Source: Pseudomonadota bacterium (GTDB lineage Bacteria; Pseudomonadota; Alphaproteobacteria; Rhodospirillales; Magnetospirillaceae). Taken from it: a stretch of 64,000 nucleotides of DNA. How positions within the stretch are numbered: the first letter of the stretch is position 1; every line of letters begins with the position of its first letter. This document shows, one piece after another, positions 1 through 9,933 of this stretch. The notes under the pieces are model-generated. The model saw nothing but the letters and a program-made list of their open reading frames with translations, had not been told where the DNA came from and searched no databases. The stretch is from contig JAJXUO010000001.1 of assembly GCA_021782815.1 (NCBI GenBank), forward strand, positions 1 through 64,000, written 5' to 3'. Both the position numbers and the translations under genes were made by a program.

Positions 1-1733
1 TCGAGGACGGCACCCTGAACGTGGCCGCCAATTGCCTGGACCGCCACCTGGCCACCCGCGGCGACCAGACCGCCATCATCTGGGAAGGCGACGATCCCAA
101 CGAAAGCGCCCACATCACCTATCGTGAACTGCACGAAAAGGTGTGCCGCATGGCCAACGCCATGGAGAGCCTGGGCGCCAAGAAGGGCGACCGCGTCACC
201 ATCTACATGCCGATGATCCCCGAAGCGGCGGTGGCCATGCTGGCCTGCGCCCGCATCGGCGCCGTGCATTCCATCGTGTTCGGCGGCTTCTCGCCCGACA
301 GCCTGGCCGGCCGCATCCAGGATTGCGACAGCAATCTGCTGATCACCGCCGACGAAGGTCTGCGCGGCGGTCGCAAGGTGCCCCTGAAGGTCAATGCCGA
401 CAAGGCCCTGGAAACCAGCTGGAGCGTGAAGAACGTCATCGTGGTCAAGCGTACCGGCGGCGACGTGCACATGGTGCAGGGCCGCGACCACTGGTACCAC
501 GAGCTGATGGAAAAGGCCTCGCCGGTGCATCAGGCTCCCGAGATCAACGCCGAGGATCCGCTGTTCATCCTCTACACCTCGGGGTCGACCGGCAAGCCCA
601 AGGGGGTGCTGCACACCTCGGGCGGCTATCTGGTCTATGCCTCCATGACCCATCAGTACGTCTTCGACTATCAGCCGGGCGACATCTACTGGTGCACCGC
701 CGACGTGGGTTGGGTTACCGGCCACAGCTACATCGTCTACGGCCCGCTGGCCAACGGCGCCACCACCCTGATGTTCGAGGGCATTCCCAACTATCCCGAC
801 AGCTCGCGCTTCTGGCAGGTGGTCGATAAGCACAAGGTCACCATCTTCTACACCGCCCCCACCGCCATCCGCGCCCTGATGCGCGAAGGCGAGGGCCCGG
901 TGAAGAAGACCAGCCGCGCCAGCCTGCGCCTGCTGGGTTCGGTGGGCGAGCCCATCAACCCCGAAGCCTGGCTGTGGTACCACAGCGTGGTGGGCGACGG
1001 CCGCTGCCCCATCGTCGACACCTGGTGGCAGACCGAAACCGGCGGCATCCTCATCACCCCGCTGCCCGGCGCCACGCCGCTGAAGCCCGGCTCGGCCACC
1101 CGTCCGTTCTTCGGCGTCAAGCCCGAGCTGGTGGATGCCGGCGGGCAGATCCTGGACGGCGCCACCGAGGGCAATCTGGTGATCACCGACTCCTGGCCCG
1201 GCCAGATGCGCACCGTCTACGGCGACCACGAGCGCTTCATCCAGACCTATTTCAGCACCTATCCCGGCTACTATTTCACCGGTGACGGCGCCCGCCGCGA
1301 TGCCGACGGCTATTTCTGGATCACCGGCCGCGTCGACGACGTCATCAACGTCTCCGGCCATCGCATGGGCACGGCGGAAGTGGAATCGGCCCTGGTGGCT
1401 CATCCCAAGGTGGCCGAGGCCGCCGTGGTGGGCTATCCGCACGATATCAAGGGCCAGGGCATCTACGCCTATGTCACCCTGATCAGCGGCTGCAACCCCA
1501 CCGAGGAGCTGCGCAAGGAGCTGGTGGCCTGGGTGCGCAAGGAAATCGGCCCCATCGCCAGCCCCGATCTGATCCAGTGGTCGCCGGGCCTGCCCAAGAC
1601 CCGCTCGGGCAAGATCATGCGCCGCATCCTGCGCAAGATCGCCGCCAACGAGTATGAAAGCCTGGGCGATACCTCGACCCTGGCCGATCCGGCGGTGGTG
1701 GAAGATCTGGTGGAAAACCGCATGAACCGCTAA
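1..1733 (+). CDS. acs: Acetyl-CoA synthetase, 5'-truncated by window edge
   Basis: AMP-forming acetate--CoA ligase: acetate + ATP + CoA to acetyl-CoA via acetyl-AMP, in the cytoplasm. The reading frame is open from base 3, so the start and roughly the first 70 residues lie outside the window. Visible family motifs are the P-loop [19 protein letters not shown], the hinge region [17 protein letters not shown] with [11 protein letters not shown], and the C-terminal RSGKIMRR that carries the catalytic lysine acetylated in Acs enzymes. Ends in TAA and is followed by a strong hairpin terminator. A cobB-type deacylase, the known reactivator of acetylated Acs, lies at 44063-44791. Identity is very secure. 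Confidence 0.97.
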   Translation, partial: EDGTLNVAANCLDRHLATRGDQTAIIWEGDDPNESAHITYRELHEKVCRMANAMESLGAKKGDRVTIYMPMIPEAAVAMLACARIGAVHSIVFGGFSPDSLAGRIQDCDSNLLITADEGLRGGRKVPLKVNADKALETSWSVKNVIVVKRTGGDVHMVQGRDHWYHELMEKASPVHQAPEINAEDPLFILYTSGSTGKPKGVLHTSGGYLVYASMTHQYVFDYQPGDIYWCTADVGWVTGHSYIVYGPLANGATTLMFEGIPNYPDSSRFWQVVDKHKVTIFYTAPTAIRALMREGEGPVKKTSRASLRLLGSVGEPINPEAWLWYHSVVGDGRCPIVDTWWQTETGGILITPLPGATPLKPGSATRPFFGVKPELVDAGGQILDGATEGNLVITDSWPGQMRTVYGDHERFIQTYFSTYPGYYFTGDGARRDADGYFWITGRVDDVINVSGHRMGTAEVESALVAHPKVAEAAVVGYPHDIKGQGIYAYVTLISGCNPTEELRKELVAWVRKEIGPIASPDLIQWSPGLPKTRSGKIMRRILRKIAANEYESLGDTSTLADPAVVEDLVENRMNR

Positions 1734-1760
1734 AATTCACATCCTTCTTCACGGACCTCG

Positions 1761-1797
1761 AAGCGGCGGGAAGGCTTTCCCGCCGCTTTTTCCGTTT
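1761..1797 (+). terminator. Rho-independent terminator after acs
   Basis: A 12-bp G/C-rich stem (AAGCGGCGGGAA pairing with TTCCCGCCGCTT around a short loop) followed by a T-rich tail. It lies 27 bases after the acs stop and separates acs from the downstream greB-like gene. Confidence 0.85.
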
Positions 1798-1817
1798 TTG
1801 GACATCCGGCCGTTCCC

Positions 1818-2366
1818 ATGAGCAAAGCCTTCACCCGCGAGACCGACAGCGACGATACCGCCGAGGACGAGGCCCCCCCTCCGCCGCCCGGCGGCAAGAA
1901 CTACATCACCCCCGCCGGCTTCCAACGCCTGCAGGACGAGCTGCGCCAGTTGATGCGGGTGGAGCGGCCCAAAGTGGTGGAGGTGGTCTCCTGGGCCGCC
2001 GGCAACGGCGACCGTTCGGAAAACGGCGATTACATTTACGGCAAGAAGCGTCTGCGCGAAATCGACCGCCGCATCCGCTTTTTGTCCAAGCGCCTGGAAA
2101 TCGCCCATGTGGTCGATCCCCAGATGCAGAAGAACCGCGATCAGGTGTTTTTCGGCGCCACCGTGCGCTACGCCAACGGCCGCGATGAAACCGTGACCGT
2201 CACCATCGTCGGCGCCGACGAGGCCGATTCCGACCGGGGCCATATCAGCTGGCTGTCGCCGGTGGCGCGCGCCCTTTTGAAGGCCTATGAAGGCGATGTG
2301 GTGGAGGTGCGCACCCCCGCCGGTCCCGACAGCCTGGAAATCATCGAGATTGTCTATCCCGCCTGA
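1818..2366 (+). CDS. greB: GreB-family transcription elongation factor
   Basis: 182 aa. GreA/GreB proteins enter the RNA polymerase secondary channel and stimulate cleavage of backtracked RNA. After a short acidic and Pro-rich leader (residues 10-27, probably disordered) the protein shows the Gre N-terminal coiled-coil start NYITPAGFQRLQDEL, the GreB-type tip region NGDRSENGDYIYGKKRLREID, and a C-terminal FKBP-like domain. The YGKKRLREID form favours GreB over GreA. The 3' end overlaps the convergent kinase gene by 13 bp. The acidic/proline leader is longer than in enterobacterial GreB. Confidence 0.9.
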   Translation: MSKAFTRETDSDDTAEDEAPPPPPGGKNYITPAGFQRLQDELRQLMRVERPKVVEVVSWAAGNGDRSENGDYIYGKKRLREIDRRIRFLSKRLEIAHVVDPQMQKNRDQVFFGATVRYANGRDETVTVTIVGADEADSDRGHISWLSPVARALLKAYEGDVVEVRTPAGPDSLEIIEIVYPA

Positions 2367-4342
2367 TCATCCGCCGCCGGGGCCCCGTCTTTCGGCAGGG
2401 TGAAATGGAAGATGCTGCCTTGTCCGGGGGTGGACTCCACCCAGATGCGACCGCCATGGCGGTGCACGATACGGCGGCAGATGGCCAGACCGATGCCGGT
2501 CCCGGGATATTTGTCGCGGCCGTGCAGGCGTTGAAAGATCACGAAGATCTGCTCGAAATAACCGGGCTCGATGCCGATGCCGTTGTCGCTCACCGCCAGA
2601 TGCCAGCCCTGCGGCTCGTCCCGCAGGGTCAGCCCCACCTGTGGCGTGCGGGCGGCGTCGCGGTATTTTACGGCGTTGCCGATAAGATTCTGCAGCAGGC
2701 TGGTCAATTCCGTGCGGTTGCCCATCACCGTGGGCAGGGGACGGTCCTGGCGGAACACCGCGCCGCTTTCCTGCAACACCTGCTCCAGATTGGCCAGGGC
2801 GGCATCCAGCGCCTCCTGCAACGGCAAGGGCGCGAATTGCGCGCTGCTGCGCCCCACCTGGGTGAACTCCAGAAGATCCAGCACCATGCGGTTCATGCGC
2901 TGGGCGCCATCGCGCACGATGGCGAGAAAGGTTTTGCCCTCGGCGTCGAAGGCCTCGGCGTAATTGCGCTCGATCAGGGTGATATAGGTGCTGATGGAGC
3001 GTAAGGGCTCGCGCAGATCGTGCGAGGCGATATAGGCGAACTGTTCCAGTTCGGCGTTGGCTTCGCGCATGGCCTGCTCCGCCGCCTTGCGCTCGGAAAT
3101 ATCGCGGGAGGCGCAGAACAGGATGGGCTGGCCGTCCAGATCCAGGGCGTGGCTGGTCACCTCCACATCCAGCACCGAGCCATCCTTACGGCGGTGGCGG
3201 GTTTCAAAACTGTGTCCCGCCCGCCGGGCCAGATGACCGGCCACCACCGCCGCCAGCTCCTCCGGCGTGAACCTGGCGTCCCATTGCCCCACCGTCATGC
3301 CGATGACCTCGTGCCGCTGATAGCCCAGCATCTGGGCGAACGAGTCGCTGGCATCGAGCACCGTGCCATCGGCGTCCAGGATATGCACGCCGTCGCTGGC
3401 ATGGCGCAGCAGGATCTCGCGGCGGCGGCGGGCGCGCTCGGTGGCGGCGAAGGCCCGCCACAGCAGGACCACCGCCAGGCTGGTGAACAACAGCAGACTG
3501 AACCCGCCGATGGCGGTCATGATCAGCCAATGGCGCAAGTCGGATTCCAGCGTGACCTGGCGCACCGCCTCCACCATGGTCCAGCCGCTGCGCGCGGACC
3601 GGTGATAGGCGGCCAGCACCGTCTCGCCATCCAGATTGACGAACTCGGCCACCCCCTGCTCGGCCGGGCCGTGGATGGCCCGCAGCACCGCCGCCGCGGC
3701 CGGATGGCCGACATAGCGGGCCGGCTCGCGCACGCGGGCCAGCACGGTGCCGGTCTGATCGATGACCGCGCCGATCCAGCTGACCGGCGATCCCGGTTCG
3801 TGGATATAGGAGAGAAACAGCCCGGACGGGCAGGTCAGAGCCAACAGGTACCGCAACCGGCCATCGCGGCGAAGCGGCAGGGTCAGGGCCACGCTGGGCG
3901 CGCCGTCGGCGGGGTCATGATAAAGCGGCGAGAGACGGAGGCCATCGGCGGCGGCCGAGGCGAAATAGGGCGGCGGCGCGGCGGCGGGGGAAAAAGCGTG
4001 GCCCCGGCTGTCCAGCAGCGGCCGGCCGTCGGCCGCCAGCAGCGTCACCCTGTGCCCGGGCAACAAGGCGGCCAGCGCCGCCGCCTGACGCTGAAAAACG
4101 GTGAAATCCCCCTGCTCCAGGCTTGGCGCGGCGGCCAGCAGGCGCAGGGCGGTTTCCTCACCGGCGATTTCCTGATCCAGGCTGTTGAGCTGGGCCTGGG
4201 CAGCGAAGGATAAATCCTCGCGCAGGTCGAAACGACCGTGCCGCCAGGCGCCCAACCCCAGATAAACGGCAAAAAACCAGATGGGCAGAATACTGATCAC
4301 CATCAGGACCAGCATCCGCCAATGTGATTTTATGGCCTGCAC
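2354..4342 (-). CDS. Membrane PAS sensor histidine kinase
   Basis: Sensor kinase of about 662 aa. Order: an N-terminal membrane segment (LVLMVISILPIWFFAVYL), a periplasmic sensing region of about 230 residues, a second membrane segment (GGFSLLLFTSLAVVLLW), a PAS domain (RHASDGVHILDADG...) with PAC, then a phytochrome-type HisKA box with the intact phospho-accepting His (ASHDLREPLR), N box (NLIGNAVKY), and G boxes DNGIGI and GTGIGLAI. No response regulator is adjacent, so partner and signal are unknown. The start is uncertain: a GTG at 4342 leaves a short basic N-terminus before the first membrane helix, an ATG at 4315 would start right at the helix, and the frame is open to a TTG at 4420. None has a convincing ribosome-binding site. 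Confidence 0.85.
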   Translation of the reverse strand: MQAIKSHWRMLVLMVISILPIWFFAVYLGLGAWRHGRFDLREDLSFAAQAQLNSLDQEIAGEETALRLLAAAPSLEQGDFTVFQRQAAALAALLPGHRVTLLAADGRPLLDSRGHAFSPAAAPPPYFASAAADGLRLSPLYHDPADGAPSVALTLPLRRDGRLRYLLALTCPSGLFLSYIHEPGSPVSWIGAVIDQTGTVLARVREPARYVGHPAAAAVLRAIHGPAEQGVAEFVNLDGETVLAAYHRSARSGWTMVEAVRQVTLESDLRHWLIMTAIGGFSLLLFTSLAVVLLWRAFAATERARRRREILLRHASDGVHILDADGTVLDASDSFAQMLGYQRHEVIGMTVGQWDARFTPEELAAVVAGHLARRAGHSFETRHRRKDGSVLDVEVTSHALDLDGQPILFCASRDISERKAAEQAMREANAELEQFAYIASHDLREPLRSISTYITLIERNYAEAFDAEGKTFLAIVRDGAQRMNRMVLDLLEFTQVGRSSAQFAPLPLQEALDAALANLEQVLQESGAVFRQDRPLPTVMGNRTELTSLLQNLIGNAVKYRDAARTPQVGLTLRDEPQGWHLAVSDNGIGIEPGYFEQIFVIFQRLHGRDKYPGTGIGLAICRRIVHRHGGRIWVESTPGQGSIFHFTLPKDGAPAADDQAG

Positions 4343-4496
4343 CTGTTTCAACCGTCCGCCGCCGCTTTTTAAAGACTGAAAACCGGGCTGACAGCATAAC
4401 TTTAAATTCTCTTTAGGCAAACGGACTGTCGGCGGGGCGCGCCCTGGGCTATGCTCATGGCGGGTGGCGTCGGCGGATTTCGACTTTTAAGGCAGC

Positions 4497-6623
4497 ATGA
4501 ACCGGAAACAGCGGCGGGCCGGCAAGGCCCAGACATCCTCCTCGCCGGCCGCGTCGCCGGCCGCGCCCCTGTTCGCCCAGGCGGTGGCCCTGCATCAGGC
4601 CGGACGGCTGGCCGAGGCGGAACAGCTTTACCGCCGCGTGCTGGCCGAGGCGCCGCGCCATGCCGACGCCCTGCATCTCCTGGGCGTGCTGGCCGGACAG
4701 GTGGGACGCCAGGACGTCGCCGCCGACCTCATCGGCCAGGCCATCGCCATCGCCCCAGGCATCGAGGCTTTTCATTCCAATCTGGGTCTGGCCCTGCAAG
4801 GGTTGGGGCGCCTCGACGAGGCCGTGGCCAGCTACCGCCGGGGAATCGCCCTCAATCCGCGCAGTCCCGAGGCCCATAACAATCTCGGCCTCACCCTGCG
4901 CGACCAGGGCCGCCTCGACGAGGCCGTGGCCTGTTTCAAGAAGGCCCTGGCCATCCGCGCCGACTTCCCCGAGGTGCGCAACAATCTCGGCCTCACGTTG
5001 CAGGACCTGGGGCGGCGCGACGAGGCCGAACAGTGTTTCAGCGAGGCCCTGCGCCTGCAGCCCGCTTACGCCGACGCCCTTTACAATCTGGGCAACCTGC
5101 TGCAGCAGAGCGGGCGGCTGCAGGAAGCGGCGGCCCGTTACGAGGCGGCCATCGCCCAGGCGCCGCACCATGCCCGTGCCTACAACAATCTGGGGCTGGT
5201 GCTGCATGAACTGGAGCGGCTGGACGAGGCCGAGACCTGGTTCCGCCGCGGCCTGGAACATTGGCCCGACGACGCCCGCGCCCACACCAATCTGGGGCTG
5301 GTGCTGCAAGCCGGGCAGCGTCCGGACGAAGCCGAGGCCTGTTTCCGCCAGGCCCTGGCCCTGGCCCCCGATAATGCCGAGGCCCTCAACAATCTGGGCA
5401 ATCTTCTGTCTGACCGCGAACAGTTCGCCGAGGCCGCGTCCCACTATCGCCGGGCCATGGCCCTGAAACCCGACTTCGCCGAGGTGCACAGCAACCTCGG
5501 CAATTGCCTGTCGCGCCTGGATCGCCCCGAGGAGGCCCTGGCCTGCTACCGCGACGCCATCGCCCGCCAGCCGCATTTTCCCAAGGCGCATTACAATGCC
5601 GGGCTGGTGCTGCAGGAACAGGAACGGTTGGACGAGGCGGTGGAGTGGTACAGAAAGGCCATTGCCCAGCGGCCCGATTATCCCGACGCCCACAATAATC
5701 TGGCCATGGCCCTGCTGGCTCTGGGCCGCTATGCCGAAGGCTGGGCCGAATATGAATGGCGCTGGAAGACCCCCAACGGCCTTAAGGTGCGGCGCGCGTT
5801 TTCCCAGCCGCTGTGGCGGGGCGAGGAGGCTCCCGGCAAGGTGCTGCTGCTGCATGGCGAGCAGGGTTTCGGCGACAGCCTGCAATTCTGCCGCTACGCG
5901 CCCCTGGCCGCCGCGCGGGGCCTTGCGGTGATCCTGATGGTGCAAAAGCCGCTGGTGCGGTTGATGGGCTCGCTGGCCGGCGTGGCCCGGGTGATCTCCT
6001 ACGACGATCCCCTGCCGGACTTCGACTATCACTGCCCGCTGCTCAGCATGCCGCTGGCCCTGGGCACCGACCGCCACAGCATTCCCGCCGCCACCCCCTA
6101 TCTGGCGCCGGCCCTGCGCGACGTGGCGCGCTGGCGGGCCCGCCTGGCCGAACTGCCGCAACAGGGGCCGCGCGTCGGCCTGGTGTGGGCCGGCAATCCC
6201 CGCCTGCATCTGGCCCAGGCGGCGGCGGTGGACCGGCGCCGCTCCATGCCGCCCGCGCATCTGGCGCCGCTGCTGGCGCTGCCGCAGATCGCCTTCTTCA
6301 GCCTGCAGAAGGACGGCCCGCGCGGCCAGCCGCCGCTGCTGGACCTGATGGACGAGGTGGGGGATTTCGCCGACACCGCCGCCCTGGTGGCCAATCTCGA
6401 TCTGGTGATCTCGGTGGATACCTCGGTGGCGCACCTGGCCGGGGCCATCGGCAAACCGGTTTGGCTGCTGGACCGCTTCGACGCCTGCTGGCGCTGGCAG
6501 CGCGGCCATCCCGGCAGCCCGTGGTATCCGCAGCTGCGCCTGTTCCGCCAAAGCCGCCCCGGCGACTGGGACGGCGTGGTGCGCCGGGTGACCGCCGAGC
6601 TGGCGGCGCTTATGGCGCGTTGA
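4497..6623 (+). CDS. TPR-repeat protein with C-terminal glycosyltransferase-like domain
   Basis: 708 aa. Residues about 20-420 are around twelve tandem 34-residue TPR units, recognisable by the repeating NNLGLxLxxxGRxDEA core. Residues about 430-700 resemble the heptosyltransferase (GT9-like) fold seen at the C-terminus of many alphaproteobacterial TPR proteins, with VLLLHGEQGFGDSLQFCRY and near the end SVDTSVAHLAGAIGKPVW, the typical nucleotide-sugar-binding stretch. This suggests protein or surface glycan modification, but no substrate can be read from the sequence. Divergent from the PAS kinase gene. The start has AAGG eight bases upstream. Confidence 0.85.
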   Translation: MNRKQRRAGKAQTSSSPAASPAAPLFAQAVALHQAGRLAEAEQLYRRVLAEAPRHADALHLLGVLAGQVGRQDVAADLIGQAIAIAPGIEAFHSNLGLALQGLGRLDEAVASYRRGIALNPRSPEAHNNLGLTLRDQGRLDEAVACFKKALAIRADFPEVRNNLGLTLQDLGRRDEAEQCFSEALRLQPAYADALYNLGNLLQQSGRLQEAAARYEAAIAQAPHHARAYNNLGLVLHELERLDEAETWFRRGLEHWPDDARAHTNLGLVLQAGQRPDEAEACFRQALALAPDNAEALNNLGNLLSDREQFAEAASHYRRAMALKPDFAEVHSNLGNCLSRLDRPEEALACYRDAIARQPHFPKAHYNAGLVLQEQERLDEAVEWYRKAIAQRPDYPDAHNNLAMALLALGRYAEGWAEYEWRWKTPNGLKVRRAFSQPLWRGEEAPGKVLLLHGEQGFGDSLQFCRYAPLAAARGLAVILMVQKPLVRLMGSLAGVARVISYDDPLPDFDYHCPLLSMPLALGTDRHSIPAATPYLAPALRDVARWRARLAELPQQGPRVGLVWAGNPRLHLAQAAAVDRRRSMPPAHLAPLLALPQIAFFSLQKDGPRGQPPLLDLMDEVGDFADTAALVANLDLVISVDTSVAHLAGAIGKPVWLLDRFDACWRWQRGHPGSPWYPQLRLFRQSRPGDWDGVVRRVTAELAALMAR

Positions 6624-6804
6624 TGGGAGCGCAGTTGCTGCGCCCCGACATCACGCAATCCTGAATGCGGCTCATGGCCGCCAGCTTGGCGGCCAGGAAA
6701 TAGCCGCCGCCCACCACCCCAACCGCCACCAGCAGCAGAAGAAGCGGCGAGGGGCCGGAGCGATGCGGCGGAGGCGTCTCGCCGGAGGGGGGACTCGCGG
6801 ACAT
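6610..6804 (-). CDS. Small single-pass membrane protein, unknown function
   Basis: 64 aa. The ATG at 6804 was chosen because AGGGAGAG lies just upstream; a longer reading back to 6858 has no such site. A Pro/Ser-rich N-terminus (about 20 residues) precedes one hydrophobic helix (PLLLLLVAVGVVGGGYFLAA) and a short tail with two cysteines (DCVMSGRSNC). Its stop overlaps the end of the TPR gene by 14 bp, convergently. I do not recognise a family; topology and ribosome site are the only support that it is a real gene. Confidence 0.5.
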   Translation of the reverse strand: MSASPPSGETPPPHRSGPSPLLLLLVAVGVVGGGYFLAAKLAAMSRIQDCVMSGRSNCAPINAP

Positions 6805-6926
6805 GATCTCTCCCTGAAAAAAACGGTGCAGCATAGCCGTTGACGCGGGCTTTGACAAAAGCGCTCCGCTTCCGGTGCGGTTTGTGCTTTAGTACGGCCT
6901 CTCATGTTTCAGGCATAAAGCTGACG

Positions 6927-8150
6927 ATGCAGACCATGAACACCTATCGCGCCGGCCCGGACGAGCGCGGTCATTTCGGGATCTTTGGCGGGCGCTATGT
7001 GGCCGAAACCCTGATGCCCCTCATCCTGTCGGTGGAACAGGCCTATAACGCCGCCAAGGCCGACCCCGGTTTTCAGGCCGAGCTGTCCGGCTATCTGGCC
7101 CATTATGTCGGCCGTCCCAGCCCGCTTTACTTCGCCCGCCGCCTCACCGAGGCCTTCGGCGGCGCCAAGATCTATCTGAAGCGCGAGGATCTCAACCATA
7201 CCGGCGCGCACAAGATCAACAACTGCATGGGGCAGGTGCTGCTGGCCCGGCGCATGGGCAAAACCCGCATCATCGCCGAAACCGGCGCCGGTCAGCACGG
7301 CGTGGCCACCGCCACCGTCTGTGCGTTGTTCGGCCTGTCCTGCACCATCTACATGGGCGCCACCGATATCGAGCGCCAGGCGCCCAACGTCTTCCGCATG
7401 AAGCTGCTGGGGGCCGAGGTCAAGCCGGTGACCTCGGGCGCCGCCACCTTGAAGGACGCCATGAACGACGCCCTGCGCGACTGGGTGTCGAACGTGGACA
7501 ACACCTATTACATGATCGGCACCGCCGCCGGCCCGCACCCCTATCCGCAGATGGTGCGCGATTTCCAGGCGGTGATCGGCCAGGAGACCCGCGAGCAGAT
7601 CCTGGCCGCCGAAGGCCGCCTGCCCGACAGCCTGATGGCCTGCATCGGCGGCGGCTCCAACGCCATCGGCCTTTTCCATCCCTTCCTCGACGACCGCGAA
7701 GTGAAAATCTTCGGCGTCGAGGCCGCGGGCCTGGGGCTCGATACCGAAAAACATGCCGCTTCGCTGAAGGGCGGCAAGCCCGGCGTGCTGCACGGCAACC
7801 GCACCTATTTGCTGCAAAGCGACGACGGACAGATCACCGAGGCCCATTCCATTTCCGCCGGGCTCGACTATCCCGGCATCGGGCCGGAACATTCCTGGCT
7901 GCACGAGGTGGGCCGGGTGGACTATGTCTCGGCCACCGACGAGGAGGCGCTGGAGGCCTTCCAGCTCACCACCCGCCTGGAAGGGATCATTCCCGCCCTG
8001 GAGTCCTCGCACGCCATCGCCTACGCCAAGAAATTCGCCCCCACCACCGGCCCCGACCATGTTCTGGTGCTGTGCCTGTCGGGACGCGGCGACAAGGACG
8101 TGAACACCGTGGCCCGCGCCCTGGGTGGCGCCACCCCGGGAGGACTTTAA
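6927..8150 (+). CDS. trpB: Tryptophan synthase beta subunit
   Basis: 407 aa. PLP enzyme that condenses indole with L-serine to tryptophan, as the alpha2-beta2 complex with TrpA. The PLP lysine sits in HKINNCMGQ, the PLP-phosphate loop is GGGSNAIG, and the N-terminus [19 protein letters not shown] is typical. The ATG at 6927 gives the usual family N-terminus; the frame is open to 6840 but that extension is not family-like. A second in-frame ATG lies at 6936. Three bases separate the stop from trpA, so the two are co-translated or nearly so. Confidence 0.97.
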   Translation: MQTMNTYRAGPDERGHFGIFGGRYVAETLMPLILSVEQAYNAAKADPGFQAELSGYLAHYVGRPSPLYFARRLTEAFGGAKIYLKREDLNHTGAHKINNCMGQVLLARRMGKTRIIAETGAGQHGVATATVCALFGLSCTIYMGATDIERQAPNVFRMKLLGAEVKPVTSGAATLKDAMNDALRDWVSNVDNTYYMIGTAAGPHPYPQMVRDFQAVIGQETREQILAAEGRLPDSLMACIGGGSNAIGLFHPFLDDREVKIFGVEAAGLGLDTEKHAASLKGGKPGVLHGNRTYLLQSDDGQITEAHSISAGLDYPGIGPEHSWLHEVGRVDYVSATDEEALEAFQLTTRLEGIIPALESSHAIAYAKKFAPTTGPDHVLVLCLSGRGDKDVNTVARALGGATPGGL

Positions 8151-8153
8151 GCC

Positions 8154-8993
8154 ATGAGCCGCCTGCCCGCCCGTTTCGCCAGGCTGAAGGCCGAGGGCCG
8201 CGCCGGTCTGGTGACCTTCATCACCGCCTGCGACCCCGACCGCGCCACCAGTCAGGCCCTGCTCGACGGCATGCCCGCCGCCGGCGCCGACATCATCGAA
8301 CTGGGCATGCCCTTCACCGACCCCATGGCCGATGGCCTGGCCATCCAGCACGCCTCGCAGCGCGCCCTGAAGGCCGGCGGCGGCATGGCCGCCACCCTGG
8401 ATATGGTGCGCGCCTTCCGCCGGAACGACGCCGACACCCCCATCGTGCTGATGGGCTATTACAATCCGGTCTATGCCCACGGCGTCGAAGGCTTCTGCGC
8501 CGAAGCCGCCGAAGCCGGCGTGGACGGCCTGATCATCGTCGATCTGCCGCCGGAAGAGGCCGAGGAGCTGGCCGCGCCGGCCCGGGCCCACGGCATCGAC
8601 TTCATCTTCCTGGCCGCCCCCACCACCGACGACGCCCGGCTGCCGGTGGTGCTGGACCGCGCCTCGGGTTTCGTCTACTACGTCTCCATCACCGGCGTGA
8701 CCGGCACCGCCTCGGCCAGCGCCACGGCCATCGAGGCCGCCGTCGCCCGGCTGCGCCGCCATACCGCCCTGCCGGTGGCGGTGGGATTCGGCATCAAATC
8801 GCCCGAAGCCGCCGCCGAGATGGCCGCCCTGGCCGATGCCGCCGTGGTGGGCTCGGCCATCGTCTCGCGCCTGGCGGCGGGGCTCGACGCCGAGGGCAAG
8901 CCCCGGCCCGGCCTGGTGGACGAGGTATTGCAATTCGTCGGTGCGCTGGCCCGGGGCGTGCGTTCCGCCGCCCGGCCTTCCACCGCCGCCTGA
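8154..8993 (+). CDS. trpA: Tryptophan synthase alpha subunit
   Basis: 279 aa TIM-barrel lyase that cleaves indole-3-glycerol phosphate to indole, channelled to TrpB. The catalytic Glu and Asp lie in [13 protein letters not shown], followed by [11 protein letters not shown] and the phosphate-binding end GFGIKSPE. Start ATG three bases after the trpB stop with GGAGG in the trpB tail as ribosome site. Followed after 22 bases by accD, the order usual in alphaproteobacteria. Confidence 0.97.
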   Translation: MSRLPARFARLKAEGRAGLVTFITACDPDRATSQALLDGMPAAGADIIELGMPFTDPMADGLAIQHASQRALKAGGGMAATLDMVRAFRRNDADTPIVLMGYYNPVYAHGVEGFCAEAAEAGVDGLIIVDLPPEEAEELAAPARAHGIDFIFLAAPTTDDARLPVVLDRASGFVYYVSITGVTGTASASATAIEAAVARLRRHTALPVAVGFGIKSPEAAAEMAALADAAVVGSAIVSRLAAGLDAEGKPRPGLVDEVLQFVGALARGVRSAARPSTAA

Positions 8994-9015
8994 ACGACCA
9001 TATAGAGAGTTTTCC

Positions 9016-9933
9016 ATGAGCTGGCTTACCGATTTCGTCCGCCCCAAGATTCAGCGCCTGGTCGCCCCGCGCGAAGTGCCGGACAATCTGTGGGGCAAGT
9101 GCCCGCAATGCGGCCATATGATCTTCCACCGCGACCGCGACAAGCTGCTGGCGGTGTGCCCGCAGTGCGATCATCACATGCGCCTGGGCGTGAAGAAGCG
9201 CCTGGACCTGATGTTCGACGAGGGCAAGTATCAGCGTATCGAGCTGCCGAAGAGCCCCGTCGATCCGCTGAAGTTCAAGGACGGCAAGCGCTACACCGAC
9301 CGCCTGAAGGACGCCCAGAGCAAAACCCAGGAGCAGGACGCCATCGTGGTGGCGCACGGCAAGATCGGCGGTAACGCCGCCGTCATCGCCGCCTTCAATT
9401 TCGAGTTCATGGGCGGCTCCATGGGCATGGCGGTGGGCGAGGGCATCGTCGCCGCCGCCGAGCTGGCGGTACTGCAGGACGCCGCCCTCATCGTCATTCC
9501 GGCCTCGGGCGGGGCGCGCATGCAGGAAGGCATCTTAAGCCTGATGCAGATGGCCCGCACCACCGTGGCGGTGGACAAGGTCAAGGACAAGGGCCTGCCC
9601 TATATCGTGTTGCTGACCGATCCCACCACCGGCGGCGTGTCGGCCAGCTTCGCCATGCTGGGCGACGTGCATATCTCCGAGCCGGGCGCCGTCATCGGCT
9701 TCGCCGGGGCGCGGGTGATCGAAACCACCATCCGCGAAAAGCTGCCGGAAGGCTTCCAGCGCGCCGAATATCTGCTGGATCACGGCATGGTGGACATGGT
9801 GGTGCACCGCGCCAAGCTGCGCGAGACCATCGGCCGCCTGCTGTCGCTGCTGCGTCAGCGCGGCCCGGCCGGCGAGGTGGTGGCCCTGGCCGTGGACACC
9901 CCCGACGACTTCGATGACGACAGCAACCCCTGA
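9016..9933 (+). CDS. accD: Acetyl-CoA carboxylase carboxyltransferase beta subunit
   Basis: 305 aa. Transfers carboxyl from biotin-BCCP to acetyl-CoA to form malonyl-CoA, together with AccA. The N-terminal zinc ribbon is clear (Cys29/Cys32 and Cys48/Cys51 in CPQC pairs), followed by the crotonase-like carboxyltransferase fold with [10 protein letters not shown] and [14 protein letters not shown]. The ATG at 9016 ([11 protein letters not shown]) matches family N-termini; the frame is open further upstream only as a shadow of trpA. The 3' end overlaps folC by 20 bp. Confidence 0.97.
   Translation: MSWLTDFVRPKIQRLVAPREVPDNLWGKCPQCGHMIFHRDRDKLLAVCPQCDHHMRLGVKKRLDLMFDEGKYQRIELPKSPVDPLKFKDGKRYTDRLKDAQSKTQEQDAIVVAHGKIGGNAAVIAAFNFEFMGGSMGMAVGEGIVAAAELAVLQDAALIVIPASGGARMQEGILSLMQMARTTVAVDKVKDKGLPYIVLLTDPTTGGVSASFAMLGDVHISEPGAVIGFAGARVIETTIREKLPEGFQRAEYLLDHGMVDMVVHRAKLRETIGRLLSLLRQRGPAGEVVALAVDTPDDFDDDSNP

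Noticed and set aside
4870-5700. Recurring CAACAATCTGG-like DNA motif at about 102-bp intervals
   Set aside because: Explained by the 34-residue TPR units of the coding sequence (NNLG at each start), not an independent DNA repeat.
6852-6857. TTGACA upstream of trpB as a promoter
   Set aside because: No acceptable -10 at 16-18 bp spacing; not enough to call.
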